Assembly (NCBI GenBank): GCA_013285705.1
Contig: JABDHA010000003.1
Location: 29,532 to 93,531 of the forward strand
Reading direction: 5' to 3'
From: Acidobacteriota bacterium
GTDB lineage: Bacteria; Acidobacteriota; Terriglobia; Terriglobales; Acidobacteriaceae
DNA: 64,000 nt
Below the pieces are notes generated by a model that was not told the origin of the DNA, ran no database searches, and was given only the letters and a program-made list of their open reading frames with translations. The translations under genes and the position numbers were made by a program. Positions 36,618-45,886 of the stretch are shown one piece after another (position 1 is the first letter of the stretch; each line of letters opens with the position of its first letter).

Positions 36618-37170
36618 ATGACGATGTCTCGATTTAGAATTCCGAGCCGTGAAGACGCCAATGTCGACACTTGATGCGGGAAGAAAGCGACTAGGATTCC
36701 TCCCTAATCTTCATCGTCTGATGTCCATCAGTCCGAACGCCTTTGCAGGCTGGGCAACGCTTCAGGATGCCTTGAAGCAAACGCTTGATGTCAGAACCTG
36801 TGAGGGAATGACGATGGCGGTTTCTGCGGTTAATGGGTGCGATCACTGCATTGCAGCGCACAGCTATGTGGCGACCACGTTCACGAAGCCGGACGAGTTG
36901 GCGCTGAATCGTAAAGGTACATCAAGCGACCCGAAGAGAGCAGTTGCCATTGGCTCTGCGAAGTCGTTGATCGAGAGGCGCGGCAAGGTTACCGATCAGG
37001 ATCTGGACGTCGTTCGTGCTGCAGGCCATACAGACCAGTAGATACTCGAGATGGTTGCCCTTTCTGTGCAATTCCTGTTCGCGAACTCTATGAACAATGT
37101 CGCCAAGCCGCACATTGATATCCCGGATCTTATTGCGGCGAACGCAAGCACGGCGAACAGTCACGTATAA
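36618..37170 (+). pseudogene. AhpD-like alkylhydroperoxidase, frameshifted and with internal stop
   Basis: A carboxymuconolactone-decarboxylase-family peroxidase. It starts MTMSRFRIPSREDA at 36618, changes frame near 36665, continues GFLPNLHRLMSISPNAFAGW and the redox site NGCDHCIAAHSY (C-x2-C), then meets a TAG at 37039-37041 right after RAAGHTDQ. The same frame continues ILEMVALSVQFLFANSMNNV to a TAA at 37168. The family runs through this point without a break, so two lesions disable the gene. Confidence 0.75.
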
Positions 37171-37218
37171 GTCTAGGGTTCAAGATCGGCCGCATGGTCC
37201 TCGGGAGCGGATTGATCC

Positions 37219-38094
37219 CTAGCGCTTATGCAGCTCCCGCCATTCGCGTGGCGTGACGCCCGCATATCGGCGAAATGTTTTGGTGAAATGACTTTGATCC
37301 GCGAACCCAACGAGAGTCGCGATAGTTGCGATCGGAGTCTTGTGATCGAGCAAGAGTTCCTTGGCCCTTCGCACTCTTATTTGAAGGATGAACGAGTATG
37401 GAGCAATCCCTGTCGATCCTCTGAAGCCTCGGGCGAACCATGATCGAGAAAGGCCGGTCAGATTAGCAAGTTCTTCAAGACCCACATTTCGGTTGAAGTT
37501 ATCCTCGATATAGTCTTTTGCAAGTCGGAGTTGCCAGGGCAAGAGGCCGTTGGCGGGCGCCCTTGCTGGCCACTTCTTGGCGGAGGCAAGTATCGATGCC
37601 AGGAGGGCCATCGTAATACTCTCTCCGAAGAGTCGATCGCAAGCTTCATCTTGTAGGAGCACGTCTGCCAGCAGCTTTGCGCAGTCTTTTACTCGAGGCT
37701 CGTAGGCGAGTAGTCGAGGTTCACTGATCCTCGAATAGTCGTAGTCGTCCCCCAGGAGAGACTTCAGCGAGCTTTCATCGAAGCAGATATGGAGATCACG
37801 AAGAAACTGGACATTGTCGCTGAAACACCATACCTGTTCGTCTGCGGGAATCCAGTTGAAAAAGCCTACGTCGTGCCGATCTCTCAGTGTCGGTTCGTCT
37901 GGTTTGAATCTCGGTTCGCATAATCCTCCACGCTGCCCCAAACGAACGAGTAAAGACAGACGATCTGATCGCATATCAACGCAGGACTGCCCCTTGACTG
38001 GATACTTTTCCATGTATCGGACATCAAGTCCACTCAATGTCCGCGAGACTATTTCAACCTTCTTGAAGCCCGGAGGATTTAGGAGCAACGGCAT
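37219..38094 (-). CDS. AraC family transcriptional regulator
   Basis: 291 residues, related to the regulator at 3579. A long N-terminal sensor part contains DVGFFNWIPADEQVWCFSD (compare PGFFFWIPPNVTYWSW in the relative). The double HTH runs from LPWQLRLAKDYIEDNFNRN to VGFADQSHFTKTFRRYAGVTPREWR. The converging position, 48 bases after the dead AhpD-like gene, suggests it once controlled the ridA/ABM/AhpD group, but that is a guess. Confidence 0.85.
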   Translation of the reverse strand: MPLLLNPPGFKKVEIVSRTLSGLDVRYMEKYPVKGQSCVDMRSDRLSLLVRLGQRGGLCEPRFKPDEPTLRDRHDVGFFNWIPADEQVWCFSDNVQFLRDLHICFDESSLKSLLGDDYDYSRISEPRLLAYEPRVKDCAKLLADVLLQDEACDRLFGESITMALLASILASAKKWPARAPANGLLPWQLRLAKDYIEDNFNRNVGLEELANLTGLSRSWFARGFRGSTGIAPYSFILQIRVRRAKELLLDHKTPIATIATLVGFADQSHFTKTFRRYAGVTPREWRELHKR

Positions 38095-38270
38095 TTTTCT
38101 TAACCAATTCGCGCTCTGGGGTGGCCTCGTTACAATCAGAACTCAAGTCCAGGCTCTTGTTCTAATAAATCAACGTTTTTCGTTCGGAGATTGCCAGCTC
38201 GTAGAGGCGCGTTTCTCTTCCTTGTAGTGTGGCACTTGTCCAGTAACGACACTTCACTTATGCTCGAACT

Positions 38271-38975
38271 ATGGATGTAACACCAAAAGTCGATGAGGGC
38301 GCACACACAATTGCTGCAGCCATAGGGGATCCCGGACGTTCGAAGATGCTCTTCTCACTTCTGGACAGCCGCGCCCGAACTGCTACGGAGCTTGCGATTG
38401 TTGCCGATCTTCGTGCCTCGACAGCCAGCTCGCATCTCGCCCGGCTGAAACAAGAAAAATTAGTCAAAGTCGTAAAGCAGGGTAGACATCACTACTACAC
38501 CCTTTACAGCCCGGACGTAGCCACAGTGCTCGAAGGACTGCTCGCCTTATCCGGAGCAACGATGCCGAGGTTTGTAACGAAATATCCAAATCAGCTTCGC
38601 CACGCACGGACCTGCTATGACCACATCGCCGGAACTTTGGGTGTTGCACTCCTCGACACATTCCTTCGACAGGGGTGGTTGGTGGCAGATGATCCAGCCA
38701 ATACAGAATCCTATTCACTCAGCCCCGAAGGATTGAAAGCGTTTAGCGCTCTCGGCATCGATGTTGCTGAACTTGAGACCCAACGACGGCAGCTTGCTGG
38801 TCCCTGTCTCGATTGGAGTGAGCGTCGACCTCATCTTCGAGGATCCCTAGCGGCCGCAGTCCTGACGTTGGCCAGAAAGAAGAAGTGGGTCGTTGGGGAG
38901 ATAGACAGCCGCGCCTTGACCCTGACTGCAAAGGGCCGCAACGAGATGTCTATGATCTTTGGATTGAAGCTTTAA
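38271..38975 (+). CDS. ArsR-type winged-helix regulator
   Basis: A 234-residue protein with an ArsR-like HTH (GDPGRSKMLFSLLDSRARTATEL, LRASTASSHLARLKQEKLV, VVKQGRHHYYTLYSPDVA). A 130-residue C-terminal part, LRHARTCYDHIAGTLGVALLD onward, is conserved in a subgroup of these regulators. The classic ArsR metal Cys motif is missing, so it probably senses something else. It lies 15 bases ahead of the next gene and is almost surely co-transcribed. Confidence 0.8.
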   Translation: MDVTPKVDEGAHTIAAAIGDPGRSKMLFSLLDSRARTATELAIVADLRASTASSHLARLKQEKLVKVVKQGRHHYYTLYSPDVATVLEGLLALSGATMPRFVTKYPNQLRHARTCYDHIAGTLGVALLDTFLRQGWLVADDPANTESYSLSPEGLKAFSALGIDVAELETQRRQLAGPCLDWSERRPHLRGSLAAAVLTLARKKKWVVGEIDSRALTLTAKGRNEMSMIFGLKL

Positions 38976-38990
38976 CAAACCGCCGACTCT

Positions 38991-39653
38991 ATGAAGCTTG
39001 ACCGCATGCCCATGGATGGGGACACAATCCCCAGTGATCTCTGGAGCGTCATTCGCCCCCGAGGGTCGCAGGAATCGTTCAAACGAGCAATGGAGCGATA
39101 TCGACCTGATCCACTTCAGCTCTTGTTTATCGCTGAGGCGCCTCCTGCCTACAAAGTGAACCGGCTTTTCTACTTTCATAACATTCAGACCGGTGATGCG
39201 CTTTTCCTCGAGATGATGAAGGTAATCTATGGAGCTGCTATCGGATTCATCGAAGGGCAAGGTTTTTCTAGGCCGTTGTCGGCGAAGGACGTACGGGGAC
39301 GCAAATCCGAGCTTCTAGATCGATTCATGGCGGACGGCTATTTCTTGATCGACACGAGCGAGAGACCGATGCCCGGTGGGGCGACTAGCTCCGCTAAACT
39401 TGCGCTTCTTCGGTTATCTCTTCCAAGGCTCAAGATCAGGGTTAAGGAGCTTCTCGGCGGTCGAGGTATCCCTATTGTGTTGATTGGCGGGGTGACTCAT
39501 GAAGCGTGTTTTGGACCACTGAGGGAAGAGGGGTATCACGTAATCAACGAAGAGATGATTAACCACCCCGCGCGTGGTGGCCAATTGCTCTTCAGAAAGA
39601 AACTTCGAGACACGTTGAACCGAATTGGACGAACGCAATCGAACTTTTTCTAG
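38991..39653 (+). CDS. Unknown protein, possibly uracil-DNA-glycosylase-fold
   Basis: A 220-residue protein. LLFIAEAPPAYKVNRLFYFHN resembles the first loop of the uracil-DNA-glycosylase superfamily (A-E-A-P-P, then Tyr-Phe), and VINEEMINHPARGGQLLFRKKL resembles its final loop and helix. The central YFLIDTSERPMPGG could hold the second strand. I do not recognise a catalytic residue set, so DNA-repair activity is only a possibility. It is cotranscribed with the ArsR-type regulator. The start may be the ATG at 38991 or 39006. Confidence 0.5.
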   Translation: MKLDRMPMDGDTIPSDLWSVIRPRGSQESFKRAMERYRPDPLQLLFIAEAPPAYKVNRLFYFHNIQTGDALFLEMMKVIYGAAIGFIEGQGFSRPLSAKDVRGRKSELLDRFMADGYFLIDTSERPMPGGATSSAKLALLRLSLPRLKIRVKELLGGRGIPIVLIGGVTHEACFGPLREEGYHVINEEMINHPARGGQLLFRKKLRDTLNRIGRTQSNFF

Positions 39654-40148
39654 GCAAGAAGCGAACGCGCCACTCGATAAACCATTTAACCTTCTCCAAG
39701 TAGACCCATCTGATTTGTAGTTCCGTGACGGATGAGGTTGTCTCTTATGACCCAAATGCACCCAGCGCCCTTGCTAAAGGAACGCGCTCCCTGGACCGGG
39801 ATCGAGGACCAGATACCTGGCCCGGAAACAATTGGGCCTTCACTCGACGTCCCGGACGAGGGCGTTTATCAACATGAAGTAAAGGCCAATCCATCATCTT
39901 CCAGTCCCGAATAGGGCTTCTGCTAATCTCGGAAATGTTGAGGCGCGCGCACACGTAACTGAATCGACAATTTGCATGTCTCTGCGAACGAAACTTAATA
40001 AATTGATGATGAATGCCGTAACGAACTGACTCTGCTGGAGCCTTCAGCGAAGACTAAGAGGGAAATTGTTTGCCACTTCGCAACCAGCATAATGCTAGGC
40101 CATATAGGCTGCCGACGGATGGCTCTACAGTTCCGAGCGCCAGAATGC
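39654..40148. other. Gap with one possible small ORF
   Basis: Apart from the small frame listed at 39747 nothing is recognisable. The sequence is AT-rich near 39960-40060. Confidence 0.35.
39747..39914 (+). CDS. Possible small proline-rich protein
   Basis: 55 codons from the ATG at 39747, rich in Pro, Glu and Ser (PAPLLKERAPWTGIEDQIPG). GGATGAGG lies about 10 bases upstream. It has no membrane segment, signal or recognised motif. It may be a real small gene or chance. Confidence 0.3.
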   Translation: MTQMHPAPLLKERAPWTGIEDQIPGPETIGPSLDVPDEGVYQHEVKANPSSSSPE

Positions 40149-40967
40149 TTAAAGGAATTTGCCGAAACGCTCGTTGAGCTCAGTACCTGATGTGTTGCAG
40201 TTCAGCCCATCGAAGGAGCTGGCCTGCATATCGCGTGCCGCTGAAAGCAGAGCATCCCATGCAATCTGCGCGAGACCACCACCTACACTGATCCTACGAA
40301 CGCCTAGATCCGCCAGTTCTCCAACCGTCAGGTCCAATTCCATCATAAGGACGCTCAGCGGTTTGGGTGCCACGGCTCGCACCATTGAAGCTATATCCTG
40401 TCTGTTCTTCACGCCGGGCGCGTATAGACAATCCGCTCCAGCTTCCGCAAAAGCCACGAGTCTGTCCGTTGCAGACGTGACGGAGGTGGGGTCAATCAGT
40501 AACCCATCTGTTTGGGCTACGAGGACCACGTTATGTCCGAAATGATCGATGGATTCGCGGGCCGCCTGTATACGCTCGGTGGCCAGCCGCATTTCATAGA
40601 TCGTACTACCCCCGTCCGCATCTCGATCCTGGATAGAAAAACCGGCTATACCTGTGTCGACGACGACATCCACATTGATACTTACGCCCTCAGGGTCCTT
40701 TGCAAAGCCTGATTCAAAATCAGCCGTGACAGGTAAATCGACCTTTTCGCAGATTGATGCAAGATGTTCGACCACGTCATCCAAAGTGATCTCGTACTGA
40801 GGTCGACCGATTGACCATGCAAGTCCTGCGCTTGTGGTTGCGATCGCATGGAAACCTAACTGTTGCATCATCCTGGCTGTGCCCACGTCCCAGGGGCTAG
40901 GTAGTACAAAACAACCAGTCTCATGCATGGCGCGAAACCTCTTCCGTCTTGCCATGGTTGCCGACAT
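40149..40967 (-). CDS. Isocitrate lyase/PEP mutase family enzyme (copy 2)
   Basis: A paralogue of the gene at 20599. It shares CFVLPSPWDVGTARMMQQLGF, LPVTADFESGFAKDPEG (metal-binding), GIAGFSIQDRD, GADCLYAPGVKNRQDIASM and LADLGVRRISVGGGL. The copy-1 SIEDRK is SIQDRD here, which changes an acidic residue of the active-site region. The ATG at 40967 has GGAGGG upstream. It stands alone. Confidence 0.8.
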   Translation of the reverse strand: MSATMARRKRFRAMHETGCFVLPSPWDVGTARMMQQLGFHAIATTSAGLAWSIGRPQYEITLDDVVEHLASICEKVDLPVTADFESGFAKDPEGVSINVDVVVDTGIAGFSIQDRDADGGSTIYEMRLATERIQAARESIDHFGHNVVLVAQTDGLLIDPTSVTSATDRLVAFAEAGADCLYAPGVKNRQDIASMVRAVAPKPLSVLMMELDLTVGELADLGVRRISVGGGLAQIAWDALLSAARDMQASSFDGLNCNTSGTELNERFGKFL

Positions 40968-41541
40968 CTCAACCTCCCTCCACAAAAGGCCAACTAAGCA
41001 CTGGGAGAATCTGCAATCATATTCATTGGGAAAACAGTTGGCTTGCGAAGAGCATTCATCACGTTCTCCGAAGCGGTCTTGATTTACCCGCGAAGTGTTT
41101 GAGTCACAATGTTCATGTTCTTACCCAAACTGCAATACAAGCGTTTTACACCTCTGCCTTCGCTCTGTCTTGTCAGATCACGCTATTCCTGATCACATGG
41201 CAAAACAAAGTCGATACAAGATCTCCTCTAGAGGGCAAGAATGAATGAGAGAAGTGTCTATCGAACTAGACATTGCCGTCATTGTTTTGTCAGAAAGCGC
41301 TTTTTGTGACGATATCGCTGTCGTGTGCGTTTCGGCTGTACCAAGGACTTTTCATCGACCATCCAATGAACAGACTTTGTGGCCATCCAATGAACAGACT
41401 TTGTGTGTTGGATTGTGGGTCGGATTCTTGCAGTGCCTACTTGGCGAGCAGTCACTGCAACGGACGCTTTAGATATGGGGCAATCCTTGAAGGCAGTCGA
41501 AAATCAATCGACCAGAAATGAAACGAAAGGACTCACCAGAA
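40968..41541. other. Gene-free gap upstream of the DUF4331 gene
   Basis: About 570 bases with only short accidental frames. It contains the 24-base tandem duplication listed separately. Confidence 0.4.
41359..41405 (+). repeat. Tandem duplication, 24-base period, two copies
   Basis: CCATCCAATGAACAGACTTT followed by GTG occurs at 41359-41381 and again at 41383-41405, identical. It looks like a recent slippage duplication in non-coding DNA. Confidence 0.9.
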
Positions 41542-42612
41542 ATGTCTCATCACTTCGATACAAAACTCGCTAAAAAAGATCCGAGCATGAACATCTGTGA
41601 CATGTATCTGTTTCCGGGTTCGCCTGGAAACACCGTTATGGCTATGACGGTGAACGCAGATGCAGGGCTTGGCTCCTCGGACGCTCTACCGGACGAGGCG
41701 TTGTATGCATTTCGTTTTGATCTCGATGGAGATGCACACGAGGATGTTGTGTTCAAGTTTAGGTTCGGTCATCCGAAGCATGTTGACGGAGACGAACACA
41801 AGCACGTTCAATCATTTCAGGTTCGCAGAGCTGTAGGAGAACAGATCGGAGGAGATGCCGGCGATCTCCTCGTCGAAGGATTAACCGGAAGCGTCTCTTC
41901 CGCCACCGGGGTGAGTGCTTTCGTCGGCATCGCGCCGGAGATGTGGGCTGCGGATGCGATTGCCTTCTTCAATCTTCTAAACGCGCTTTATAAAGAGGAC
42001 CGATACGATGCAAAGGTCTTTCTCCATCGAAAGAACTTCTTTGCGAAGCGAAACGTTGTGGCGATGGTGTTGGAAGTACCCAACTCTATGATTGGAAACG
42101 GGAAGGTCGGAGCATGGTCAACTGCTTCGCTATTCGGACACGCTCCCGAAGTACAGATATGTCGCTGGGGGCTTCCCTTGATGACCCACCTGTATCTTTC
42201 AGACCCGGCGACATCAGAGCTCGTCGATAAGTTCCATGCCAGTACACCGTCGCATGATGTTGCTTCGCTTGGGCCGGCTGTGGCCAGCTTCACTGCCCGC
42301 TTCTCCGGTCGAGCTAATGCAACATCAGATGCTGTGGCATACGGTAGCAAGGTTGCAGCTCGTCTTTGCCCCGTCATGCTTCCATATGAGGTCGGAACGC
42401 CTGCGGCATTCGACATTTCGCGCTTCAATGGGCGTCCATTAAATATCGATGCTTATGATGTGATGTTGTCGATTGGTGCGAATACGCCAATTGCGGACGG
42501 GGTCTCTCCGGACATCACCAGAATTAGCGGGAGTTTTCCGTATTACGGAAGGCCTTTCGACAAAGAAGAGCAGGCAGATCTCGAACCCATATCGACAGGG
42601 TTTTACGAATAA
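41542..42612 (+). CDS. DUF4331 family protein
   Basis: A 356-residue member of the DUF4331 family. It opens SHHFDTKLAKKDPSMNICDMYLF, a conserved start, and has ALYAFRFDLDGDAHEDVVFKF and an Asp/His-rich following stretch. RNVVAMVLEVP is also conserved. The role of the family is unknown. No signal peptide is seen, although many relatives have one. The ATG at 41542 is preferred to the one 24 bases upstream because SHHFD is the family start. Confidence 0.7.
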   Translation: MSHHFDTKLAKKDPSMNICDMYLFPGSPGNTVMAMTVNADAGLGSSDALPDEALYAFRFDLDGDAHEDVVFKFRFGHPKHVDGDEHKHVQSFQVRRAVGEQIGGDAGDLLVEGLTGSVSSATGVSAFVGIAPEMWAADAIAFFNLLNALYKEDRYDAKVFLHRKNFFAKRNVVAMVLEVPNSMIGNGKVGAWSTASLFGHAPEVQICRWGLPLMTHLYLSDPATSELVDKFHASTPSHDVASLGPAVASFTARFSGRANATSDAVAYGSKVAARLCPVMLPYEVGTPAAFDISRFNGRPLNIDAYDVMLSIGANTPIADGVSPDITRISGSFPYYGRPFDKEEQADLEPISTGFYE

Positions 42613-42626
42613 AACTGATAGTATCG

Positions 42627-42677
42627 TGCCTCCGACTTTGCGACCCGTTTCTGTAATCGGATCTACGGTCGGAGGCA
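42627..42677. other. Perfect 10-bp inverted repeat with a 31-base spacer
   Basis: TGCCTCCGAC (42627-42636) and GTCGGAGGCA (42668-42677) lie 15 bases after the DUF4331 stop and before the DinB gene. The stem is GC-rich but no T tract follows. Confidence 0.5.
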
Positions 42678-42741
42678 GACATTCAAGGATCAACCCTCTG
42701 ATATATTGAGCTCGGACGGGCTCGGTGAGCGAGTCAACGAC

Positions 42742-43260
42742 ATGCATAGTGCTGGCGGAGATTTATCGAGGTCGACGCGAAAGGAAATTAAGGCTCTTCT
42801 GCGTGGCGGCTACTCCCATGCGAGATTCGAGAAGGTCATGCAGGAATTTCCGATTGACCTTCGCAGCGTCGTACCCGATGGACTACCGTATTCGGCCTGG
42901 CAGGTCCTAGAACACATGCGTATCGCCCAACGGTACATGCTTGACTACGCCCTGCAGCACCTAATCGGTGTGCCAGAAGGTTCGCCGAAGACATTCCGAT
43001 GGCCTCGGGACTACTGGGTCAGGCAACAAGCTCCTCCCGGAAACGACAGCTGGGAACATTCGGTACGAAGCATTTTGGACGATCGGAGTAGCTTTGAAGC
43101 ACTAATTGATAAGGCTACGGACGACGAGCTTGTGACGCCATCGGGATCCCGCAAGCGAAAGACCCTCCTACGACTCGCGCTTCAGATCTCAGATCATAAC
43201 TCTTACCACATCGGGCAGTTAGTCATTATTCGCCGTCTGCTGCGGTCCTGGAAAAGGTAG
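42742..43260 (+). CDS. DinB family protein
   Basis: A 172-residue four-helix protein of the DinB/YfiT superfamily, usually metal-dependent thiol transferases or detoxification enzymes. The metal His positions fit LPYSAWQVLEHMRIAQRYML (first His) and QISDHNSYHIGQLVIIRRLL (the H-N-x-Y-H-x-G pair). The ATG at 42742 is chosen; the TTG at 42706 is an alternative. Confidence 0.8.
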   Translation: MHSAGGDLSRSTRKEIKALLRGGYSHARFEKVMQEFPIDLRSVVPDGLPYSAWQVLEHMRIAQRYMLDYALQHLIGVPEGSPKTFRWPRDYWVRQQAPPGNDSWEHSVRSILDDRSSFEALIDKATDDELVTPSGSRKRKTLLRLALQISDHNSYHIGQLVIIRRLLRSWKR

Positions 43261-43287
43261 CGTGAAAGCGTTCGGAGGCCTGAGCCT

Positions 43288-44931
43288 TTACGAATACGAT
43301 TTCAGGTTAGCGTAAAGCGACGCCGGATTTGGATCGAGCTCTCCGCTTGATTGTCTCCACCAAAGCATGACTGGCAGTGTGGCCAGAAGCATCCCGAAAG
43401 CCGCTGCATACATGACTGCACTGTATCCATTGGTGAACGCTCGATCGACGATGTCGCGTCCCTGGCGTTCAGCTCTGTCTCCGAAGGTGGAGGGAACCCA
43501 AACCGCGGTCATCAGCTCATGGTTCGCATAGATTTGACCTTTCATTTGGGAAGGGATCGATGAGGCATTCAGCTGCTTGAGGAGAGACCTGTCAAATCCA
43601 TGCGAAAGGAATATCGTTGCGATCGAAAGAACCACCAGACCAGCAATTCTGGAGACGGAATTGTTAACAGCTGAAGCGACGGCCGTCTCTTCATCCGGAA
43701 CGGAGGACATGACTACATTGGCGAGAGGGGAAAGAGCTATGGTGATACCAACCCCTAACAAGAGCATTCCTGGTAGGAGTGAGCCTACATAGCCCTGTCG
43801 GTGAGAAAACGCTCCGAAGAGAGCCAACCCACAGGCACTACAAATCGCGCCAACAACCAGGAACGAGCGCTCCCCCAGTTCCGAGCTTATCCGCCCAACT
43901 CTCGATGAAAATAGAAACATCACCGCAATGCATGGCAGAAAAGCCGCTCCGGTGGCGAACGGGCTGAGGCGCTTAATTTGGATCGAGAAGAAAGGAACGA
44001 TGTAGAACGCTACTCCAAGCGAACCGTACAGAAAAAACGTTAGGAGGTTCACGGCAAGAAAACGACGATTCGAAAACAATGACAAAGGCATCATTGCGTA
44101 TTTGTTGTGCCACTGAGAGCGGAGGAATGCGCCGATGAGGCTGATTCCGGCTAGCATTGAGACTACGACCCTCGGATTTGTCCAACCAAGTTGAGGTCCG
44201 AACGAGAGAGAGTAGACGACTGAACCTAAGCCAAGCGTGTTGAGCAGAGTGCCTCGGAGATCAAATGTTGCAAGCTTCAGGGTCGACAATTCAGTATTGC
44301 TTTCACGCAGTTTCGGGAGCAGAAACAATATCCAAGCGGCTAAAGGCAAGTTGAGAAGGAAGATCCAGCGCCAGGTAGACACCTGGATCAGCAAACCTCC
44401 CACAACGGGGCCTAGAGCTGCAAGGACGCTTGTCCAGGCCGACCACGCGCCAATCGCGGAAGAACGCTCACGTCCGGGAAAGGCAGATGAGAGAATCGCT
44501 AAAGATTGTGGGATAAGGAGCGCGGCGCCAACCCCTTGGACTGATCTTGAAAGAACAAGCTGAGGCAGCGACATAGATAAGGCTGCACCAGTGGAAGCCA
44601 GTGTGAAGAGGCCTACACCGATCACAAAAATTCTCTTCCTCCCCAGCCGATCGCCTAGCGTGCCTCCAAGCAGGAGAAGAGCGGCGCAGAACAGTGCATA
44701 GCTTTGAACGATCCACTGCACCTCCGACGAGGTCGCGTAGAAAGTACTCTGAAATGTGGGTAGGGCCACATTGACCACAGAGCCATCCATGAAGGCAAGT
44801 GATGAGCCCAAGATGGTCATGACCAGGATAGATTTGCGGTCAACCGGATGACACGGTTGATAGTCCGATCCCGACGCTACTGCAGATAAACATGGTACCG
44901 TCTGCGGAGTTTTTGCGATATCCAGTTTCAT
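43288..44931 (-). CDS. DHA2-type MFS drug transporter (EmrB/QacA)
   Basis: A 547-residue, 14-segment proton-driven exporter. The first segment carries ILGSSLAFMDGSVVNVALP, with the membrane Asp typical of DHA2. GGTLGDRLGRKRIFVIGV is motif A, and GVGAALLIPQSLAILSSAFP matches motif C-like sequence. No adaptor or regulator gene is adjacent, so it works as a single inner-membrane pump. Substrate is unknown. Confidence 0.9.
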   Translation of the reverse strand: MKLDIAKTPQTVPCLSAVASGSDYQPCHPVDRKSILVMTILGSSLAFMDGSVVNVALPTFQSTFYATSSEVQWIVQSYALFCAALLLLGGTLGDRLGRKRIFVIGVGLFTLASTGAALSMSLPQLVLSRSVQGVGAALLIPQSLAILSSAFPGRERSSAIGAWSAWTSVLAALGPVVGGLLIQVSTWRWIFLLNLPLAAWILFLLPKLRESNTELSTLKLATFDLRGTLLNTLGLGSVVYSLSFGPQLGWTNPRVVVSMLAGISLIGAFLRSQWHNKYAMMPLSLFSNRRFLAVNLLTFFLYGSLGVAFYIVPFFSIQIKRLSPFATGAAFLPCIAVMFLFSSRVGRISSELGERSFLVVGAICSACGLALFGAFSHRQGYVGSLLPGMLLLGVGITIALSPLANVVMSSVPDEETAVASAVNNSVSRIAGLVVLSIATIFLSHGFDRSLLKQLNASSIPSQMKGQIYANHELMTAVWVPSTFGDRAERQGRDIVDRAFTNGYSAVMYAAAFGMLLATLPVMLWWRQSSGELDPNPASLYANLKSYS

Positions 44932-44995
44932 ATCTCAGATCTTTGGTAGGGAGACGACGCATGACCGTTCTATCGAGTCACGGAATCCGCTGAAC

Positions 44996-45170
44996 CTATT
45001 GATCGATCCAAAGTGGAGCGTCAAAAGCCTCGGCGAAATATCGGGTTTCGCGCACGACCTTACCGTCGAGAAGTTCCATAATGCTGACTGTGTGCTCTGT
45101 CTTGGAGATCACCGGCTGCCGATGCCTCCCAGTGAGAGACAATGGCAGCGCGGTTCTGATCATCTTTCAT
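44996..45170 (-). pseudogene. SnoaL-like (NTF2-fold) gene with a large internal deletion
   Basis: It begins MKDDQNRAAIVSHWEASAAGD (ATG at 45170), the normal start of this family. It then changes frame and jumps directly to the family end, TVSIMELLDGKVVRETRYFAE and a TAG at 44996-44998. About 60 central codons are missing. Confidence 0.7.
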
Positions 45171-45202
45171 GTGGATCTCGATCCTTGATGGACATGGAAC
45201 AC

Positions 45203-45814
45203 TCAGTCGCGGGACCAGCCGATTCGATATACCTTGCCCGTCTGCATTCCCTCGACGCTTTTGACGTATCCGAGGGCAGCCTCGGAAGCGGGCACAGGCT
45301 TTTGCCCTGGAAAGAAAGGTCCAAATGCTGACCACGACTCTTCGGTCACTGTTGGGCTGACGACGTTTATACGAAGTCCCCGGGAGAGCTCGATCGCCGC
45401 ACTGCGCGCAAACGCCTCAAGACCGCCGTTGACCATCGCCCCCGACGATCCCACACCGATTGGGTCTTCATTGATTTGCCCAGTGGTCAACGTGAAGGAC
45501 CCACCATTGCGGATGTGTTTCAGGCCAAAGACAACAAGGTTTACCTGGCCCATCAGCTTGCTGCGTAAGCCGATCTGGAATTTATCCTGAGTGATCTCTG
45601 CAAACGGACCGAAGTGAACGTCGCCCGCGGTGCTGACCACGGCGTCGAATTCGCCGACCTTCGAGAAGAGCTGTTCGATCGACGCAGGATTTGTGATGTC
45701 TACTTGTAAGTCGCCACTTTTACGGCCGACTCTGACGATCTCGTGTCGGGCCTTCAACGCCTTGTCCACAGCACTGCCCAGGGTGCCAGCGGCGCCGATA
45801 AGAATGATCTTCAT
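45203..45814 (-). CDS. Short-chain dehydrogenase without the usual Tyr
   Basis: A 203-residue Rossmann enzyme. IILIGAAGTLGSAVDKAL is the cofactor loop (G-x-x-G-x-x-G), VVSTAGDVHFGP replaces the NNAG motif, and FTLTTGQINEDP follows. The usual Y-x-x-x-K is replaced by GAMVNGGLEAFARSAAIEL, as in a subgroup of short SDRs. An NADP-dependent reductase of unknown substrate is likely. AAGGAG lies upstream of the ATG. Confidence 0.8.
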   Translation of the reverse strand: MKIILIGAAGTLGSAVDKALKARHEIVRVGRKSGDLQVDITNPASIEQLFSKVGEFDAVVSTAGDVHFGPFAEITQDKFQIGLRSKLMGQVNLVVFGLKHIRNGGSFTLTTGQINEDPIGVGSSGAMVNGGLEAFARSAAIELSRGLRINVVSPTVTEESWSAFGPFFPGQKPVPASEAALGYVKSVEGMQTGKVYRIGWSRD

Positions 45815-45886
45815 GGTGTACTCCTTCTTCGAAGAGACTTTTCCAGTCGCCTCGGATCGAAATCTAGGTTATGTTTCTGTGTCTGT

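Noticed and set aside
41359..41405. Possible CRISPR-like repeat
   Set aside because: Only two adjacent units with a one-base gap, no spacers and no cas genes. It is a simple tandem duplication.
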